54,904 bases of DNA from a virus, in the IMG/VR virus record IMGVR_UViG_3300047172_000041, positions 1-54,904 of that record, one strand, 5' to 3'. How positions within the stretch are numbered: the stretch's first letter is position 1; each line of letters starts with the position of its first letter. Below the pieces are notes generated by a model. The model saw nothing but the letters and a program-made list of their open reading frames with translations. It had not been told where the DNA came from and searched no databases. Shown here one piece after another: positions 33,304 through 42,009 of this stretch. The translations under genes and the position numbers were made by a program.

Positions 33304-33547
33304 GGATAGAGTTCCCTATCCACTTATCCCCAGCAGTCACTTAACTACTTGACCCAAAAAGAATAAGAGCTGTTAAGCTCACTCCGGCCGGGGGCGCCAA
33401 TCGCCCTCCTAGCACTCCCAAGTGGATAACATATCCTCGGCAGTTTTCAGTAATTGCCGAGGATTTTTCACATTTACGGCTTGCTACCGAGGACCGGAAT
33501 GGATAGAGTGAGTGGATAATCGATGGAACACGCAGGAGCCCTATCCA
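33304..33547. promoter_or_regulatory. Cluster of TGGATA boxes around the integrase start
   Basis: The word tggata, or its complement or a close variant, occurs about seven times in 244 bases: near 33304, 33316, 33323, 33423, 33500, 33513 and 33541. Such repeated short boxes beside an integrase gene resemble arm-type sites for the recombinase or for a directionality factor. It could also be an operator cluster. No attP core is evident here. Confidence 0.5.
33434..33468 (+). terminator. Intrinsic terminator at the end of the late operon
   Basis: Perfect 9-bp arms tcctcggca and tgccgagga enclose a 12-base loop and are followed by ttttt. It lies between the last late gene (ends 33303) and the integrase gene, so integrase is probably transcribed separately. 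Confidence 0.85.
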
Positions 33548-34827
33548 TGAAACGCGGAGATAAACCGGGAGCCCTGACCGAGCAGGATGCTATATCAGCG
33601 CCGCTCGCTAATTTAGGTAAGACTCGCAAGCTCAACGACGGCGGCGGGCTCTTCCTGCTGATTACCGACTCGGCCAAGGGGTGGCGCTTCCGGTACAAGC
33701 GGGCCGGGAAAGACGCCATGCTGTCGCTCGGCGTGTTCCCTTCGGTGGGGCTTGTGGAGGCGCGGCGGCTGGCGCAGGAGCAGCGGGATCTTCTCGCCAG
33801 AGGCACAGACCCGGTCGCGTCGCGATCGGCGGAAAAGGTGACCAACCTTCTTCTGGCAGCCACCTTCGGGTCGGTGGCCCGCCGCTACAACGACGGAGTG
33901 GCCGCGCGCGTCGCGGCCGGCGTGCAGTCAGTCAAGACCCTCGAGCGTTGCGAGCGCATGTACCGGTTCAGTGCAAAGCTGCACGGCCGGTCGTTCGACC
34001 AGATCCGGCGGGCGGACATGCTCGAGCTTTGCGAGACAGTGGCCAAGTCCGGCCGGCGGGAATCCGCCCACCGGCTCGGCATCTGGCTTCGTGCCGTGTG
34101 GCTGTACGCCATCGACAAGGAACACTGCAAGCCGGAGAACGACCCCACCGCGCGCGGCTTCAGCCGCTCCCTGACACGGGACGGGCTAGGTGTTGAAACC
34201 GCCAACCGTCCGGCGCTGACGGACCCGGCCGCGGTCGGTGCCCTGATGCGCGTTATCGACGGGTCTGAGTGGCTACTCGAGGACGGTAGGGGGGTCACAG
34301 GTCCCACGGTGGGCCGCGCCCTGCAACTGCTCGCACGCACCGTCGTACGGCCGGGGGAGCTTGCGGCGGCCGAGTGGTACGAGTTCAAGCTCAAGGGCGA
34401 TGAACCGGAGTGGACCATCCCGTTGGCCCGCATGAAAATGAAAGACGGCAACCGGACCGACCATGTTGTGCCGCTCAGTCGCCAGGCGGTTGCTCTGCTT
34501 GAAGCGCAGAAGGAACTGACGGGAGAACTACAGTACGTCTTTCCTCACCACCGCAGTAACGATCGGCCGATGACGGGTGCTGCTATGCCCGCGGCCATGC
34601 TCGCCTTGGGCTACCGCGACCAGCACTGCCCGCACGGGTTCCGTTCCACCTTCTCGACACTTTCGCGTGACGTGCTCAAGGCAGAGTCAGAGATCATCGA
34701 ACGTCAGCTTGCCCACCGGGTGGGCTCCGAAGTGCAGGGGGCGTATGACCGTTCGCAACGTCTTGGCGAGCGACGGGTGCTGATGCAGCAGTACAGTGAC
34801 TTGCTGGATAGGCTTCGAGACGGTTAG
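33523..34827 (+). CDS. int: Tyrosine integrase, P4-type
   Basis: This 434-residue protein (or 426 from the ATG at 33547) has an N-terminal DUF4102-type DNA-binding domain (TRKLNDGGGLFLLITDSAKG, RFRYKRAGKDAMLSLGVFP). A core-binding domain and a catalytic domain follow, with Arg in TVVRPGELAAAEW, HxxR in CPHGFRSTFSTLSR, His in RQLAHRVG and the Tyr in VQGAYDRSQRLG. It would integrate phage DNA at a host site and marks the phage as temperate. The gene ends against the converging replication operon with a 4-base overlap. Confidence 0.9.
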   Translation: MEHAGALSMKRGDKPGALTEQDAISAPLANLGKTRKLNDGGGLFLLITDSAKGWRFRYKRAGKDAMLSLGVFPSVGLVEARRLAQEQRDLLARGTDPVASRSAEKVTNLLLAATFGSVARRYNDGVAARVAAGVQSVKTLERCERMYRFSAKLHGRSFDQIRRADMLELCETVAKSGRRESAHRLGIWLRAVWLYAIDKEHCKPENDPTARGFSRSLTRDGLGVETANRPALTDPAAVGALMRVIDGSEWLLEDGRGVTGPTVGRALQLLARTVVRPGELAAAEWYEFKLKGDEPEWTIPLARMKMKDGNRTDHVVPLSRQAVALLEAQKELTGELQYVFPHHRSNDRPMTGAAMPAAMLALGYRDQHCPHGFRSTFSTLSRDVLKAESEIIERQLAHRVGSEVQGAYDRSQRLGERRVLMQQYSDLLDRLRDG

Positions 34828-35066
34828 GGTCCTTTTTGAGGAACAATAGCCCAACCGGGCACCTTGCACATGCTTTGCCCTGGCTCCCTGCCGATATGCA
34901 GCGCCACCTGCGCCCGCAACCGTGACACCTCTTCACGCAGGTACTTGTTGTCGGTCAGCAGCTTGATGTCCGTGCGCTTTGCCAGCCAGTCACGGATCGT
35001 GTAGGAGAACGCCAGGCCGAGCACGAAGCCCAGCGCGAGCGTGGTCGTGAGCAACTCGCGAATCAT
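34824..35066 (-). CDS. Small membrane protein, last gene of the replication operon
   Basis: This 80-residue protein has one N-terminal hydrophobic segment (ELLTTTLALGFVLGLAFSYT), a basic helix (RDWLAKRTDIKLLTDNKYLR) of coiled-coil character, and a Cys/Pro tail. It overlaps the previous gene by ATGA and the integrase stop by four bases. Function is not known. Confidence 0.65.
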   Translation of the reverse strand: MIRELLTTTLALGFVLGLAFSYTIRDWLAKRTDIKLLTDNKYLREEVSRLRAQVALHIGREPGQSMCKVPGWAIVPQKGP

Positions 35067-35221
35067 ACCGGCACCTCGCTTGTGAATTCCCTGCCGCCTG
35101 ACCGCAAGGTCACCCGGTACGTCCGGCTCGTGACCGTGAACTCGCCGCCCGTGTCGACGTAGTACCCGTCGAGCACCAGAACGATGCGCAGTCCTGCGGA
35201 GTCGTAGACCGTGTACTTCAT
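35063..35221 (-). CDS. Small hypothetical protein, 52 residues
   Basis: An ATG overlaps the helicase stop (ATGA), and its own stop overlaps the next ATG (ATGA). The product reads MKYTVYDSAGLRIVLVLDGY and continues with a beta-rich pattern to FTSEVPV. The double overlap in a tightly packed operon is the main evidence that it is real. Confidence 0.65.
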   Translation of the reverse strand: MKYTVYDSAGLRIVLVLDGYYVDTGGEFTVTSRTYRVTLRSGGREFTSEVPV

Positions 35222-36618
35222 GCCGCGATCCTCATCGCCAACGCTTCCATCGCGCCGCGCTCGGTCAGCTTCTTACCCTTGAGCAGACGCACGTAGTCAT
35301 CGTCGCGCGTGCCGTCCGCCACGATGTAGTGGAACCGGATGTTGCGCCCGGCGCGGCGGTGGCCGCCTTCCAGCCGTGCCCGTGCCTGCGTGTGCCACTC
35401 GTGGTTGTTGGTCAGACCGAACCAGATCATGTCGTCGCAACCCGCCTTGTACACGTCGTTCAGCCCGTGTCCCGCCGAGGCTGGGTGCATCACTCCCCAA
35501 TCAATGTGGCCTTCAGACCAGTCCTGGAAATCACGATCTGAATCGAGCACACGCCATACTCGTCCAGTCTCTGCTGAAAGCCTGCCCAGAAGTTTGGCGA
35601 TGCGTGCTGTATCATGTTTGAAGTTAACGCAGATAAGAGCCTTGCCGCTGATCGACTCAAGCGTCTCTTCGAGGGCTTCGAGCTTGGCGTCGTGGAAGGG
35701 CACCCACTTGCGGTCTTCGTAGTAGCAGGCTCCGTTGGCGAGCTGCAGCAGCTTGCCGTCGAGCACTCCGGTATTGACGGCTGTGAGCTTCTTGCCGGCG
35801 ACGTCCGCGATATACTCCCGCTCGAACTTTCGGTAGGTCGCCATCGCGCCTCCGGATAGCTCGCACCGGACGAAATTGTCAACGACCGGCGGCAGAGACA
35901 AGTAGTCCTCTTCGCGGAGCACGAGCACGATGTCTCGGAGTCGGTCATGGATTTCCCTCGGTGCCGTTGGCCTCAAATTCCACTTCGCAAACATGCCGAT
36001 CGGCGGGGTGAACCACCGGTCGCGCATCGCCTTCTCGGTCGCACCCAATCGCTTGCCTCGATCGAGCAACCACATTTGGCTCCACAGCTTCGCGTATCCG
36101 TTGGGGATCGGCGTCCCGGTCAGCTCGACCAACCGGGGGAATCGAGTCCTAACCCGCAGGTCGGCAAGGGCCTTGAACCGTTGGCTTGACTGGGAAGCGA
36201 AGCTCTGTGACTCATCCAGCACCACGGTATCGAACGGCCACTCGACTACCTGCTTGCCGTCTTGGACGAACTGGGCGTGCAGCCAGGGGACCCTGTCACG
36301 CCCGACGGTGTAGACGTCGGCGTCGGTGCGCAGCGCCTGAAAACACTCGTCAACGTTGCCAACGATACGGCTACACCTAAGTCCTCGCAGATACGCCCAC
36401 GCTTCAATCTCATCAGACCATACCTTCCGAGCAACGCGCTTCGGGGCAATGACGAGCATCTTGTTGGCATCGAAGCTATCCTTCAGGTCACGGAAAGCCG
36501 TGAGCGTTGAGATTGTCTTGCCAAGACCCATGTCTACCCAAAGCGCGCAGTTGCGCTTCGACTTGATGAAGTCGACCGCGTGCTGCTGGTAGGGATACAG
36601 GTCGGCGCGAGTAAGCAT
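35218..36618 (-). CDS. SNF2-family DEAD-like helicase
   Basis: This 466-residue protein has Walker A GLGKT at residues 31-35, motif Ia-like LVIAPKRVARKVW, Walker B VVLDESQSFASQ near 135, motif III LTGTPIPNGYAKLWSQ, and late motifs VMHPASAGHGLNDV and TQARARLEGGHRRAG. This is the compact SNF2-like helicase that many phages carry next to a VRR-NUC nuclease. It probably remodels DNA or branches during replication or recombination. Confidence 0.87.
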   Translation of the reverse strand: MLTRADLYPYQQHAVDFIKSKRNCALWVDMGLGKTISTLTAFRDLKDSFDANKMLVIAPKRVARKVWSDEIEAWAYLRGLRCSRIVGNVDECFQALRTDADVYTVGRDRVPWLHAQFVQDGKQVVEWPFDTVVLDESQSFASQSSQRFKALADLRVRTRFPRLVELTGTPIPNGYAKLWSQMWLLDRGKRLGATEKAMRDRWFTPPIGMFAKWNLRPTAPREIHDRLRDIVLVLREEDYLSLPPVVDNFVRCELSGGAMATYRKFEREYIADVAGKKLTAVNTGVLDGKLLQLANGACYYEDRKWVPFHDAKLEALEETLESISGKALICVNFKHDTARIAKLLGRLSAETGRVWRVLDSDRDFQDWSEGHIDWGVMHPASAGHGLNDVYKAGCDDMIWFGLTNNHEWHTQARARLEGGHRRAGRNIRFHYIVADGTRDDDYVRLLKGKKLTERGAMEALAMRIAA

Positions 36619-36621
36619 TGG

Positions 36622-36807
36622 CTACAGGCACACCACGTACACTGGCGGCGTCATGTCGAAGTCCAGCAGCGGTGCGCCGCCACGGGCCACACAGCTCACG
36701 GCGTTGTCGGTCCGTGCGTGCAGTTCCTGGGCGTTGCCCAGCGAGTCGATCGGCCGTGGCGCCGTGCAGCCGGCCAGCAGGCCGATCAGCAGAAGTCGCT
36801 TGAACAC
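36622..36807 (-). CDS. Small lipoprotein
   Basis: The GTG start lies just after the VRR-NUC stop and gives 61 residues: MFKRLLLIGLLAGCTAPRPI. The lipobox LAGC sets the lipidated Cys near residue 14. The mature part is about 48 residues with two more Cys (VSCVARGG and VVCL). A lipoprotein inside a replication operon could be a superinfection-exclusion or envelope-modifying factor made early; this is inference. Confidence 0.65.
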   Translation of the reverse strand: MFKRLLLIGLLAGCTAPRPIDSLGNAQELHARTDNAVSCVARGGAPLLDFDMTPPVYVVCL

Positions 36808-36808
36808 G

Positions 36809-37183
36809 CTAACCCCACTTCCGCATAGCGGTCTCGTACGCCAGCACGTCCCGCTGGAACTTCTTGACGTCGCTGACGTCGGCGAGCACAAACCACCCGG
36901 CTTGCCGCATGGCTTCCTGCTCGTCGCGCTGCGCGTCGGTGCTGGACTTTCCGGGGGCTTTGAACTCCACGGCCAGCTTGATGTCCTGGTACGTGTAGTC
37001 GGCTGCGCGGGCGAACAGATAGTCGGGCACCGACCGCTGGGTCATGCTGCTGAACTTCCTGGCCCAGTACCCGCGTCCACGCATCCACTCCACGCACTTC
37101 GACTGCACGTCCTTCTCGAGCAGCTTCTTCGTGGCTTGTGCAGGTGCCGCACACTCGGCAAGAGTTTTCATACTACTTTCCAT
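36809..37183 (-). CDS. VRR-NUC nuclease
   Basis: This 124-residue protein (or 120 from the ATG at 37171) has the PD-(D/E)xK pattern of VRR-NUC enzymes: RKFSSMTQRSVPDYLFARAA (PD) and KLAVEFKAPGKSSTDAQRDE (ExK), then a helix and WFVLADVSD. Such nucleases act on branched or flap DNA. It overlaps the DNA polymerase stop and lies two genes from the SNF2-type helicase, a pairing common in phages. Confidence 0.85.
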   Translation of the reverse strand: MESSMKTLAECAAPAQATKKLLEKDVQSKCVEWMRGRGYWARKFSSMTQRSVPDYLFARAADYTYQDIKLAVEFKAPGKSSTDAQRDEQEAMRQAGWFVLADVSDVKKFQRDVLAYETAMRKWG

Positions 37184-39386
37184 AACGCTTCACCGCCTTA
37201 CCGTCACACGCTAACGGGAGCCCAGCGCAATAGTCGGGCTGCTTGAGCATGAGTCTACGGATGTCCTGTACGGCCGTCAAGCGACTGATGGACGGCACTT
37301 CCACAATAGCTTTGTCATGCTCGCTACCGACGATCGCGTAACCAGCCTCGTCGAGGCTCAGCAGCGCGTTGCACAGAATGTCACGGCTGAACCCCTGATC
37401 GGCGTTCTCGTCTAGCTTGCCGCCGTACGTCTGCTGGCGCAGCCACTGCCGGGTGTACGTGTCGGTACCCATGTAGTCGAAGAAGCCGGGGATGGTGTAC
37501 GGCACCAGCTCGTTGTTGATCCACCGTTCCGACTCGCGCGGCGGCGTCCACTTCGGATCGTAGTACCGTATCTTCCGCCCGCTCGGCAGCCGCATGCACA
37601 GCCACTTGCGGCCCCGGTACTCTTCCACCTTGAAGCCGATCTTCTTGTTCGGTATGAAGAACGCCTGGCCCTCGAACTCCACAGCCTTCTCGGCCGCTTC
37701 CTTCAGTAGCTTCCAGCCCTGCGCTACCCCCGGCGAGTTCTTGCGGTAGAGGTACTTGAGCCCGTTGCACGCGGTCTCGACATCAGCACTGATATCCGAC
37801 GCCGGATGGTTCTCGTGCATCCAGCGCGCATGGTCGAGCGCATCGTCGGGCAGCAACGGGAGCACCGTCTTGGCCATCTCTTCGAGATCAATGCCATACG
37901 TTTCGACCATGGTAGTGAAGGCACCGACTCCGCCCTCGTACCCAAGGGCGAGACGCATGACCTTGCCCCACTGCCGGCGCGGGTCTTCGTCGCTGAACTT
38001 CGACAGGTCCAACCCGAAGGCGTCGCACACCGTCACGGAGTACGGATGTCGGCCCCCGCCGCGGTCATACGCGCGGTACACCTCGAGCATCTTCTGCTCG
38101 TCGAAGAACCACAAGTTGACGCGGTCTTCGATACCGGAGTAGTCCGGGAACACCAGGTCGTGTCCTTCGGAGCCGACCAGCAACCCGCGCACGCAGGAGC
38201 CGGCTACCTTCATAGGGTCCACGTCGGGCCACAGGAACCGTATGGCATCCAGGCTACGCTCCGCGAAGGCGGCGATCGCCGTGTTGGGGTCCCTGATTAG
38301 CGGACGCAGAATGTTCTGAAGCTGTACGATGGTGCTCGACCACCGGCCGGTCGCCGCGCCGTAGAACATGAACATGCCGTGCAGCCGGCCGTCTGCGCAC
38401 ACGGAGTTGAGCATCGCCTGCAACTTCGAGACAGACTTCGCGTTGTAGGTCGAATATATTTTGAGTACCGTCTTGATGTTGTCCGGCACGTCGTCACGCT
38501 TGACCGCGTGCTTGATCGTCTCCGCTGTCATGTCGGGCAAGCCGGTAAACCCGTTGGCCCGCACCCAGTCGGATATCTTCTCGCGCTGCGTGGGCTGCAG
38601 GCCCTCGCCAGTCATCCAGTCTGTCGTGAGCCTGACGCACTCGGCCGCGAGCTGCGCCTTGTACTCTTCCACCACGGCCAGGATGTCATGCACAGCCTTC
38701 AGGTCAACGGCCCAGCCGCGGTCGTTGATCTTCTGGTCAAGATGGTAGAGGCGTTGCTCGCGTGCATCCAGATCGGGCAGCGCCCAGTCGACGCCTCGCT
38801 CCGCGGGAGTGTCCGCGATGCTATAGCAGAACATGGAGATCCATTTATCCGGTGCATTCTGCATCGTGTAACGTGTAGCCGGGTCCGCCTTTGTGGGCCG
38901 CTTCGGCTTCGTGACTTGCAGCATGGCGATACGGCCGCCGTCGTCCTTGCCGGGCAGCCCGAGCGCCTGCGTTGCACCGTCCAGGTTTCGCGGTAGGCCC
39001 ATTTCGGCGGCTTTGACCGCGGTGCACACCGTCTGCTCGATGCTGATCGGCGGGATACCCAGCTTCTTGCCGGCGACACCGTTCGTCACCACCCGCTCGA
39101 ACTGCGCGTTGTGTGCCCGAACCTGGCCGCCAGCGGTAATGTGGGCTGCGATCTCCGCCGGCACCTTCGCCCCGGTGTGGAGCACTACGTCGGGGAAGCG
39201 CGCCTTCACACCCGCCGTGATCTCGGCCGGCACCTCGTCATACGGTATCCACAGATGCACCGGACCGTCGTCGAACGCGAAGCTGGCGGAGATGATCTCG
39301 GTTGACGGGTGCTCGGCGTACCGGTACACGCCTGCCGCTGGCAGGTCGCACTCCGAGAAAACCTCATAGTCCAGATGCAGGTTCAT
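37173..39386 (-). CDS. DNA polymerase, family A, with 3'-5' exonuclease domain
   Basis: This 737-residue protein has an N-terminal exonuclease part (LHLDYEVFSECDLPAAGVYR; SISRxx-type motifs are less clear). The polymerase motif A is DYSGIEDRVNLWFFDE (near 415), motif B RRQWGKVMRLALGYEGG (near 470-486), and motif C GSEHDKAIVEV (near 686). In most family A enzymes motif C reads HDE; here the acidic residue after HD is Lys, with the next acidic residue at EV. It copies the phage genome. It overlaps its neighbours on both sides. Confidence 0.9.
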   Translation of the reverse strand: MNLHLDYEVFSECDLPAAGVYRYAEHPSTEIISASFAFDDGPVHLWIPYDEVPAEITAGVKARFPDVVLHTGAKVPAEIAAHITAGGQVRAHNAQFERVVTNGVAGKKLGIPPISIEQTVCTAVKAAEMGLPRNLDGATQALGLPGKDDGGRIAMLQVTKPKRPTKADPATRYTMQNAPDKWISMFCYSIADTPAERGVDWALPDLDAREQRLYHLDQKINDRGWAVDLKAVHDILAVVEEYKAQLAAECVRLTTDWMTGEGLQPTQREKISDWVRANGFTGLPDMTAETIKHAVKRDDVPDNIKTVLKIYSTYNAKSVSKLQAMLNSVCADGRLHGMFMFYGAATGRWSSTIVQLQNILRPLIRDPNTAIAAFAERSLDAIRFLWPDVDPMKVAGSCVRGLLVGSEGHDLVFPDYSGIEDRVNLWFFDEQKMLEVYRAYDRGGGRHPYSVTVCDAFGLDLSKFSDEDPRRQWGKVMRLALGYEGGVGAFTTMVETYGIDLEEMAKTVLPLLPDDALDHARWMHENHPASDISADVETACNGLKYLYRKNSPGVAQGWKLLKEAAEKAVEFEGQAFFIPNKKIGFKVEEYRGRKWLCMRLPSGRKIRYYDPKWTPPRESERWINNELVPYTIPGFFDYMGTDTYTRQWLRQQTYGGKLDENADQGFSRDILCNALLSLDEAGYAIVGSEHDKAIVEVPSISRLTAVQDIRRLMLKQPDYCAGLPLACDGKAVKRYGK

Positions 39387-39673
39387 TTAACGTCCAGGTC
39401 GTCAAGGCCGCCGGGCATTCGCGGTCGGTCCAGTTCCGATTTCACCTTGGCGGCGAACTCGGTGTTGCGCCGTTCCTCCGGCGTCATCTGGATCTTCGGC
39501 TTCTCCTGCTTCACCGGTTCGATGTAGTCCTCGGCCGTGATCGATACTATCTTCACGCTGCCGAAAGGAAGCTGGCCGAGGATGCGCATCGCCAGCATTT
39601 GCGCCATCGTCATGCTGTCGGCCTGCACTTCCACTTCGAACTCACGCAGGAACTTGGCTGTGTACTTCTTCAT
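39383..39673 (-). CDS. Hypothetical protein between polymerase and SSB
   Basis: This 96-residue protein, MKKYTAKFLREFEVEVQADS, has a beta-alpha start followed by a charged, flexible C-terminal half (KPKIQMTPEERRNTEFAAKV). Its ATG is preceded by aggagggcacc and by a hairpin terminator. It overlaps the polymerase start by ATGA. Not recognised; possibly a polymerase-linked factor. Confidence 0.65.
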   Translation of the reverse strand: MKKYTAKFLREFEVEVQADSMTMAQMLAMRILGQLPFGSVKIVSITAEDYIEPVKQEKPKIQMTPEERRNTEFAAKVKSELDRPRMPGGLDDLDVK

Positions 39674-39683
39674 GGTGCCCTCC

Positions 39684-39717
39684 TAAGAAAGTCCCCGGCC
39701 TTCTCCCGGCCGGGGAC
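39684..39717 (-). terminator. Hairpin/attenuator between SSB and polymerase
   Basis: On the minus strand perfect 10-bp arms gtccccggcc and ggccggggac enclose gggagaa and are followed by tttctta. This should lower the amount of polymerase and downstream transcripts relative to SSB and the genes before it. Confidence 0.8.
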
Positions 39718-39742
39718 AACCGCACTCCGTACGGAGCCGGGG

Positions 39743-40408
39743 CTAGAACGGAATGTCGTCCTCCGCTACAGCCGTCGAGCCGTGGGGTGCATCACCCAGC
39801 GCCTCGAACTCTTCCTCGGCCGAGCGGCTGCCGCCGCCGCCGCCGAACGCCGGACCGTCCTCCATGAACTGCACACTGCGGATGTTCATGTTCAACCCGT
39901 TGGCGCTCTGCGGGCGCTTCGCGCTCGGGAAGTACACCCACGGCGAGATGCGTGCACGCACGTAGCAGCCGCTGTACGGACACTGCGGATCACCTTCCAC
40001 CACCGGCTCGCCCTTGCGGTTACCCAGTAGCGGCCGGTTCGTGTCGGCGCACTTGATGTAGAACATGTCCTTGTAGCCGTCGTACACCTTGGGCAGGTCG
40101 TTCCCGTTGCCGAAGCACAGGATCAGTCCACCCATCCCCGTTGCAGGGTTGGCCTTCGGCCAGTTCGCACGGTCCCCCCACTTGGCCGTGACGGCCTTCG
40201 CTGCGGCTGCCTTCACAATGGCAATCTGCTTCTGATGCTCGACGTTCGACGGGTCGAGCAGCAGCGTGCAGCTAAACTTCGCGGTGCCCTGCGGAACACC
40301 CTGCGCGTTGCGACTCTGCTCGGCCCTGTGCAGGCGGGCGAACGCCAGCCGTGCACGGGTTATCACGATGATCTCTGCTTGCGGTTTTGCCTGTTCAGTC
40401 ACAATCAA
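39743..40408 (-). CDS. Single-stranded DNA-binding protein (DUF2815 type)
   Basis: This 221-residue protein, with IIVITRARLAFARLHRAEQS and FSCTLLLDPSNVEHQKQIAI, has an OB-fold-like region (KVYDGYKDMFYIKCADTNRP; CYVRARISPWVYFPSAKRPQ). A Gly-rich hinge follows, then an acidic tail ending EDDIPF, as in SSB proteins that recruit partners through the C-terminus. It coats single strands during phage replication. It overlaps the nuclease gene by ATGA. Confidence 0.88.
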   Translation of the reverse strand: MIVTEQAKPQAEIIVITRARLAFARLHRAEQSRNAQGVPQGTAKFSCTLLLDPSNVEHQKQIAIVKAAAAKAVTAKWGDRANWPKANPATGMGGLILCFGNGNDLPKVYDGYKDMFYIKCADTNRPLLGNRKGEPVVEGDPQCPYSGCYVRARISPWVYFPSAKRPQSANGLNMNIRSVQFMEDGPAFGGGGGSRSAEEEFEALGDAPHGSTAVAEDDIPF

Positions 40409-41187
40409 TTCACTCCGTCGTTCAGATTGATAAACGCTTCTTCGGGTCGGTCCGGCGCCCGTTCGTATTGCGCTTTATATGCAGCCCGGACGCTGCAGCT
40501 ATCCTTTTTTCCGCAGAACCGACACCACGGTCCGGCGGTCAATTGATTGGTTAACTCGCCGGCCAAGAGCTTCTCGGCTCGGGGGCGCACGACGTCGTAG
40601 CCCCATTGCAGCAGGTGGCCTACCGAGACTTCTTCGCACTCCACCTCAGCGGCAACCCCGCGCCGGGGCTGGCTGATACGGTTGATGAACTTCTTGAACT
40701 TGTATATCCAGTCGTACTTGAAGAACACGCCAAGGTCGTACAGCTTCAACTGCGGGTTGTCCTTCGCGGACACCTGCACACCTTTGCCGCCCTTGAAGTC
40801 CGTGACGACACACGCATCAAGGTGCGGCCGTGCATCGTCCAACGTCCCGAAGCCGCCCGGCACCAGCTCGTCGTAGTGCACCCGCTCTTCGACCAGCGCC
40901 GGGCCTGGCAGACATTTCACCGAATCGACAAATGTGTCGACTGCCTGCAACATGGCTTTGCCGACCTTAAACTGGAACGCGCCGGACTGCAGGATTTTGC
41001 CCTTCCAGTGTGATGCCGGCTTGCCGGTGTTGCGCACCCACTCGGACAGCGTGTGCATGCACGTGCCCTCGGCCGCATACTCGGTCTGTCCCTGACCTAT
41101 GCCACCCCCGCAGTGCAGCCAGCGCTCAGCACTGGATGGCCCCAGTACGGAGTGAGCGCCTTCCGGTATCACTATAACGTCGCTCAT
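40405..41187 (-). CDS. DUF2800 nuclease (Cas4/RecB-like)
   Basis: The ATG at 41187 overlaps the preceding stop (ATGA) and gives 260 residues: MSDVIVIPEGAHSVLGPSSA. The DUF2800 pattern is clear: ERWLHCGGG, YAAEGTCMHTLSEW, GGFGTLDDARPHLDACVVTD, FKGGKGVQVSAKDNPQLKLY, and a C-terminal Cys cluster WCRFCGKKDSC. The D...DxK core and the cysteines suggest a Cas4-like, possibly iron-sulphur, exonuclease. It is typically paired with the DUF2815 SSB, as here. Confidence 0.86.
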   Translation of the reverse strand: MSDVIVIPEGAHSVLGPSSAERWLHCGGGIGQGQTEYAAEGTCMHTLSEWVRNTGKPASHWKGKILQSGAFQFKVGKAMLQAVDTFVDSVKCLPGPALVEERVHYDELVPGGFGTLDDARPHLDACVVTDFKGGKGVQVSAKDNPQLKLYDLGVFFKYDWIYKFKKFINRISQPRRGVAAEVECEEVSVGHLLQWGYDVVRPRAEKLLAGELTNQLTAGPWCRFCGKKDSCSVRAAYKAQYERAPDRPEEAFINLNDGVN

Positions 41188-41612
41188 CCGCAACCCCTCC
41201 CCACGAGTCCCTGATCCCGGCTGTCGGTGTAGTCGCGCCAGTGCTTCCACCCTTTGGGACACCAGAATCCCCAGTCACGCCAGGGCTTGAACCGTACCCA
41301 CAGTGTCCAGATCGGGCCGGACGTCAGCTCCACCCTGTGCGGTGTATCCGCCTTGCGGTAGTACGGAACGAACGGCACGCGCAGCTTTGCCCGCCGCGGC
41401 TCCCATCCGTGGGAGAACACTTCGTGGTAGCACCCGGTCAGCAGGATCGATATGTTCCCTGCCGAATGATCGTGGAGCGCCCGGTCAGAGTCCGAGCGCA
41501 CCCAGCGGTGCAGTGCAATCTGCATCCCGCGCCACTTGAAGAGATGCCACCGCAGCGTCTGCGGGGCATCCCTCGGGCCGATCACTAGGTCAGGCGGTCT
41601 GGTCTTCGGCAT
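41184..41612 (-). CDS. Cupin-like protein
   Basis: The likely ATG at 41612 gives 142 residues: MPKTRPPDLVIGPRDAPQTL. A cupin-type metal site may be formed by HDHSAGNISILLTGCYHEVF and later ADTPHRVELTSGPIWTLWV. It is Trp-rich throughout. Such proteins recur in phage replication operons but the substrate is unknown. An upstream start at 41705 would add residues that overlap the neighbour. Confidence 0.6.
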   Translation of the reverse strand: MPKTRPPDLVIGPRDAPQTLRWHLFKWRGMQIALHRWVRSDSDRALHDHSAGNISILLTGCYHEVFSHGWEPRRAKLRVPFVPYYRKADTPHRVELTSGPIWTLWVRFKPWRDWGFWCPKGWKHWRDYTDSRDQGLVGRGCG

Positions 41613-41802
41613 ACGTTGCGCGGCCACGGAATACCTGACCTGTTCCGGCCAACACGTAGCGCGCCACCGTCGGGTCAAGCTTCTCCCGGTCACCCACGAT
41701 CTCATCGAGAACGTCGGCGACAGACGGCCCTACCAGTAGGTACTCATCTACGGTGCGAGGGTTGACGGTACGAACGAACAATTCGACTGGATACACACTC
41801 AT
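41590..41802 (-). CDS. Small hypothetical protein
   Basis: This 70-residue protein, MSVYPVELFVRTVNPRTVDE, is soluble and mixed alpha/beta. A Shine-Dalgarno (aggagaatccg) precedes it. It overlaps the cupin-like gene. Not recognised. Confidence 0.6.
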   Translation of the reverse strand: MSVYPVELFVRTVNPRTVDEYLLVGPSVADVLDEIVGDREKLDPTVARYVLAGTGQVFRGRATYAEDQTA

Positions 41803-41811
41803 CGGATTCTC

Positions 41812-42009
41812 CTATGCAGCGGTGACTGCTTCAGCCAGCAAGTAAGCGATGACCGATGCCTTGTGGAGCCTCAACGACTGGCGCAGCTTGTACTGCGGGT
41901 CGCGCGTCGGCGTGAAGCACATGAGCTTCCCGTTGGTATCTACGTACAGGAATACGCCGCGCTTATTCGCGTACCGGACGAGCAGCGCGCCAATCGATGG
42001 GGTAACCAT
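41812..42009 (-). CDS. TubC docking-domain-like small protein
   Basis: This 65-residue protein, MVTPSIGALLVRYANKRGVF, continues YVDTNGKLMCF and LRLHKASVIAYLLAEA. The pattern (helix, GVxLxVD, NGKL, then a helix with LRxHKxxxxxxL) resembles TubC N-terminal docking domains known from peptide/polyketide synthetases. Similar stand-alone pieces occur in phages. A protein-protein adaptor role is inferred. Confidence 0.6.
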   Translation of the reverse strand: MVTPSIGALLVRYANKRGVFLYVDTNGKLMCFTPTRDPQYKLRQSLRLHKASVIAYLLAEAVTAA

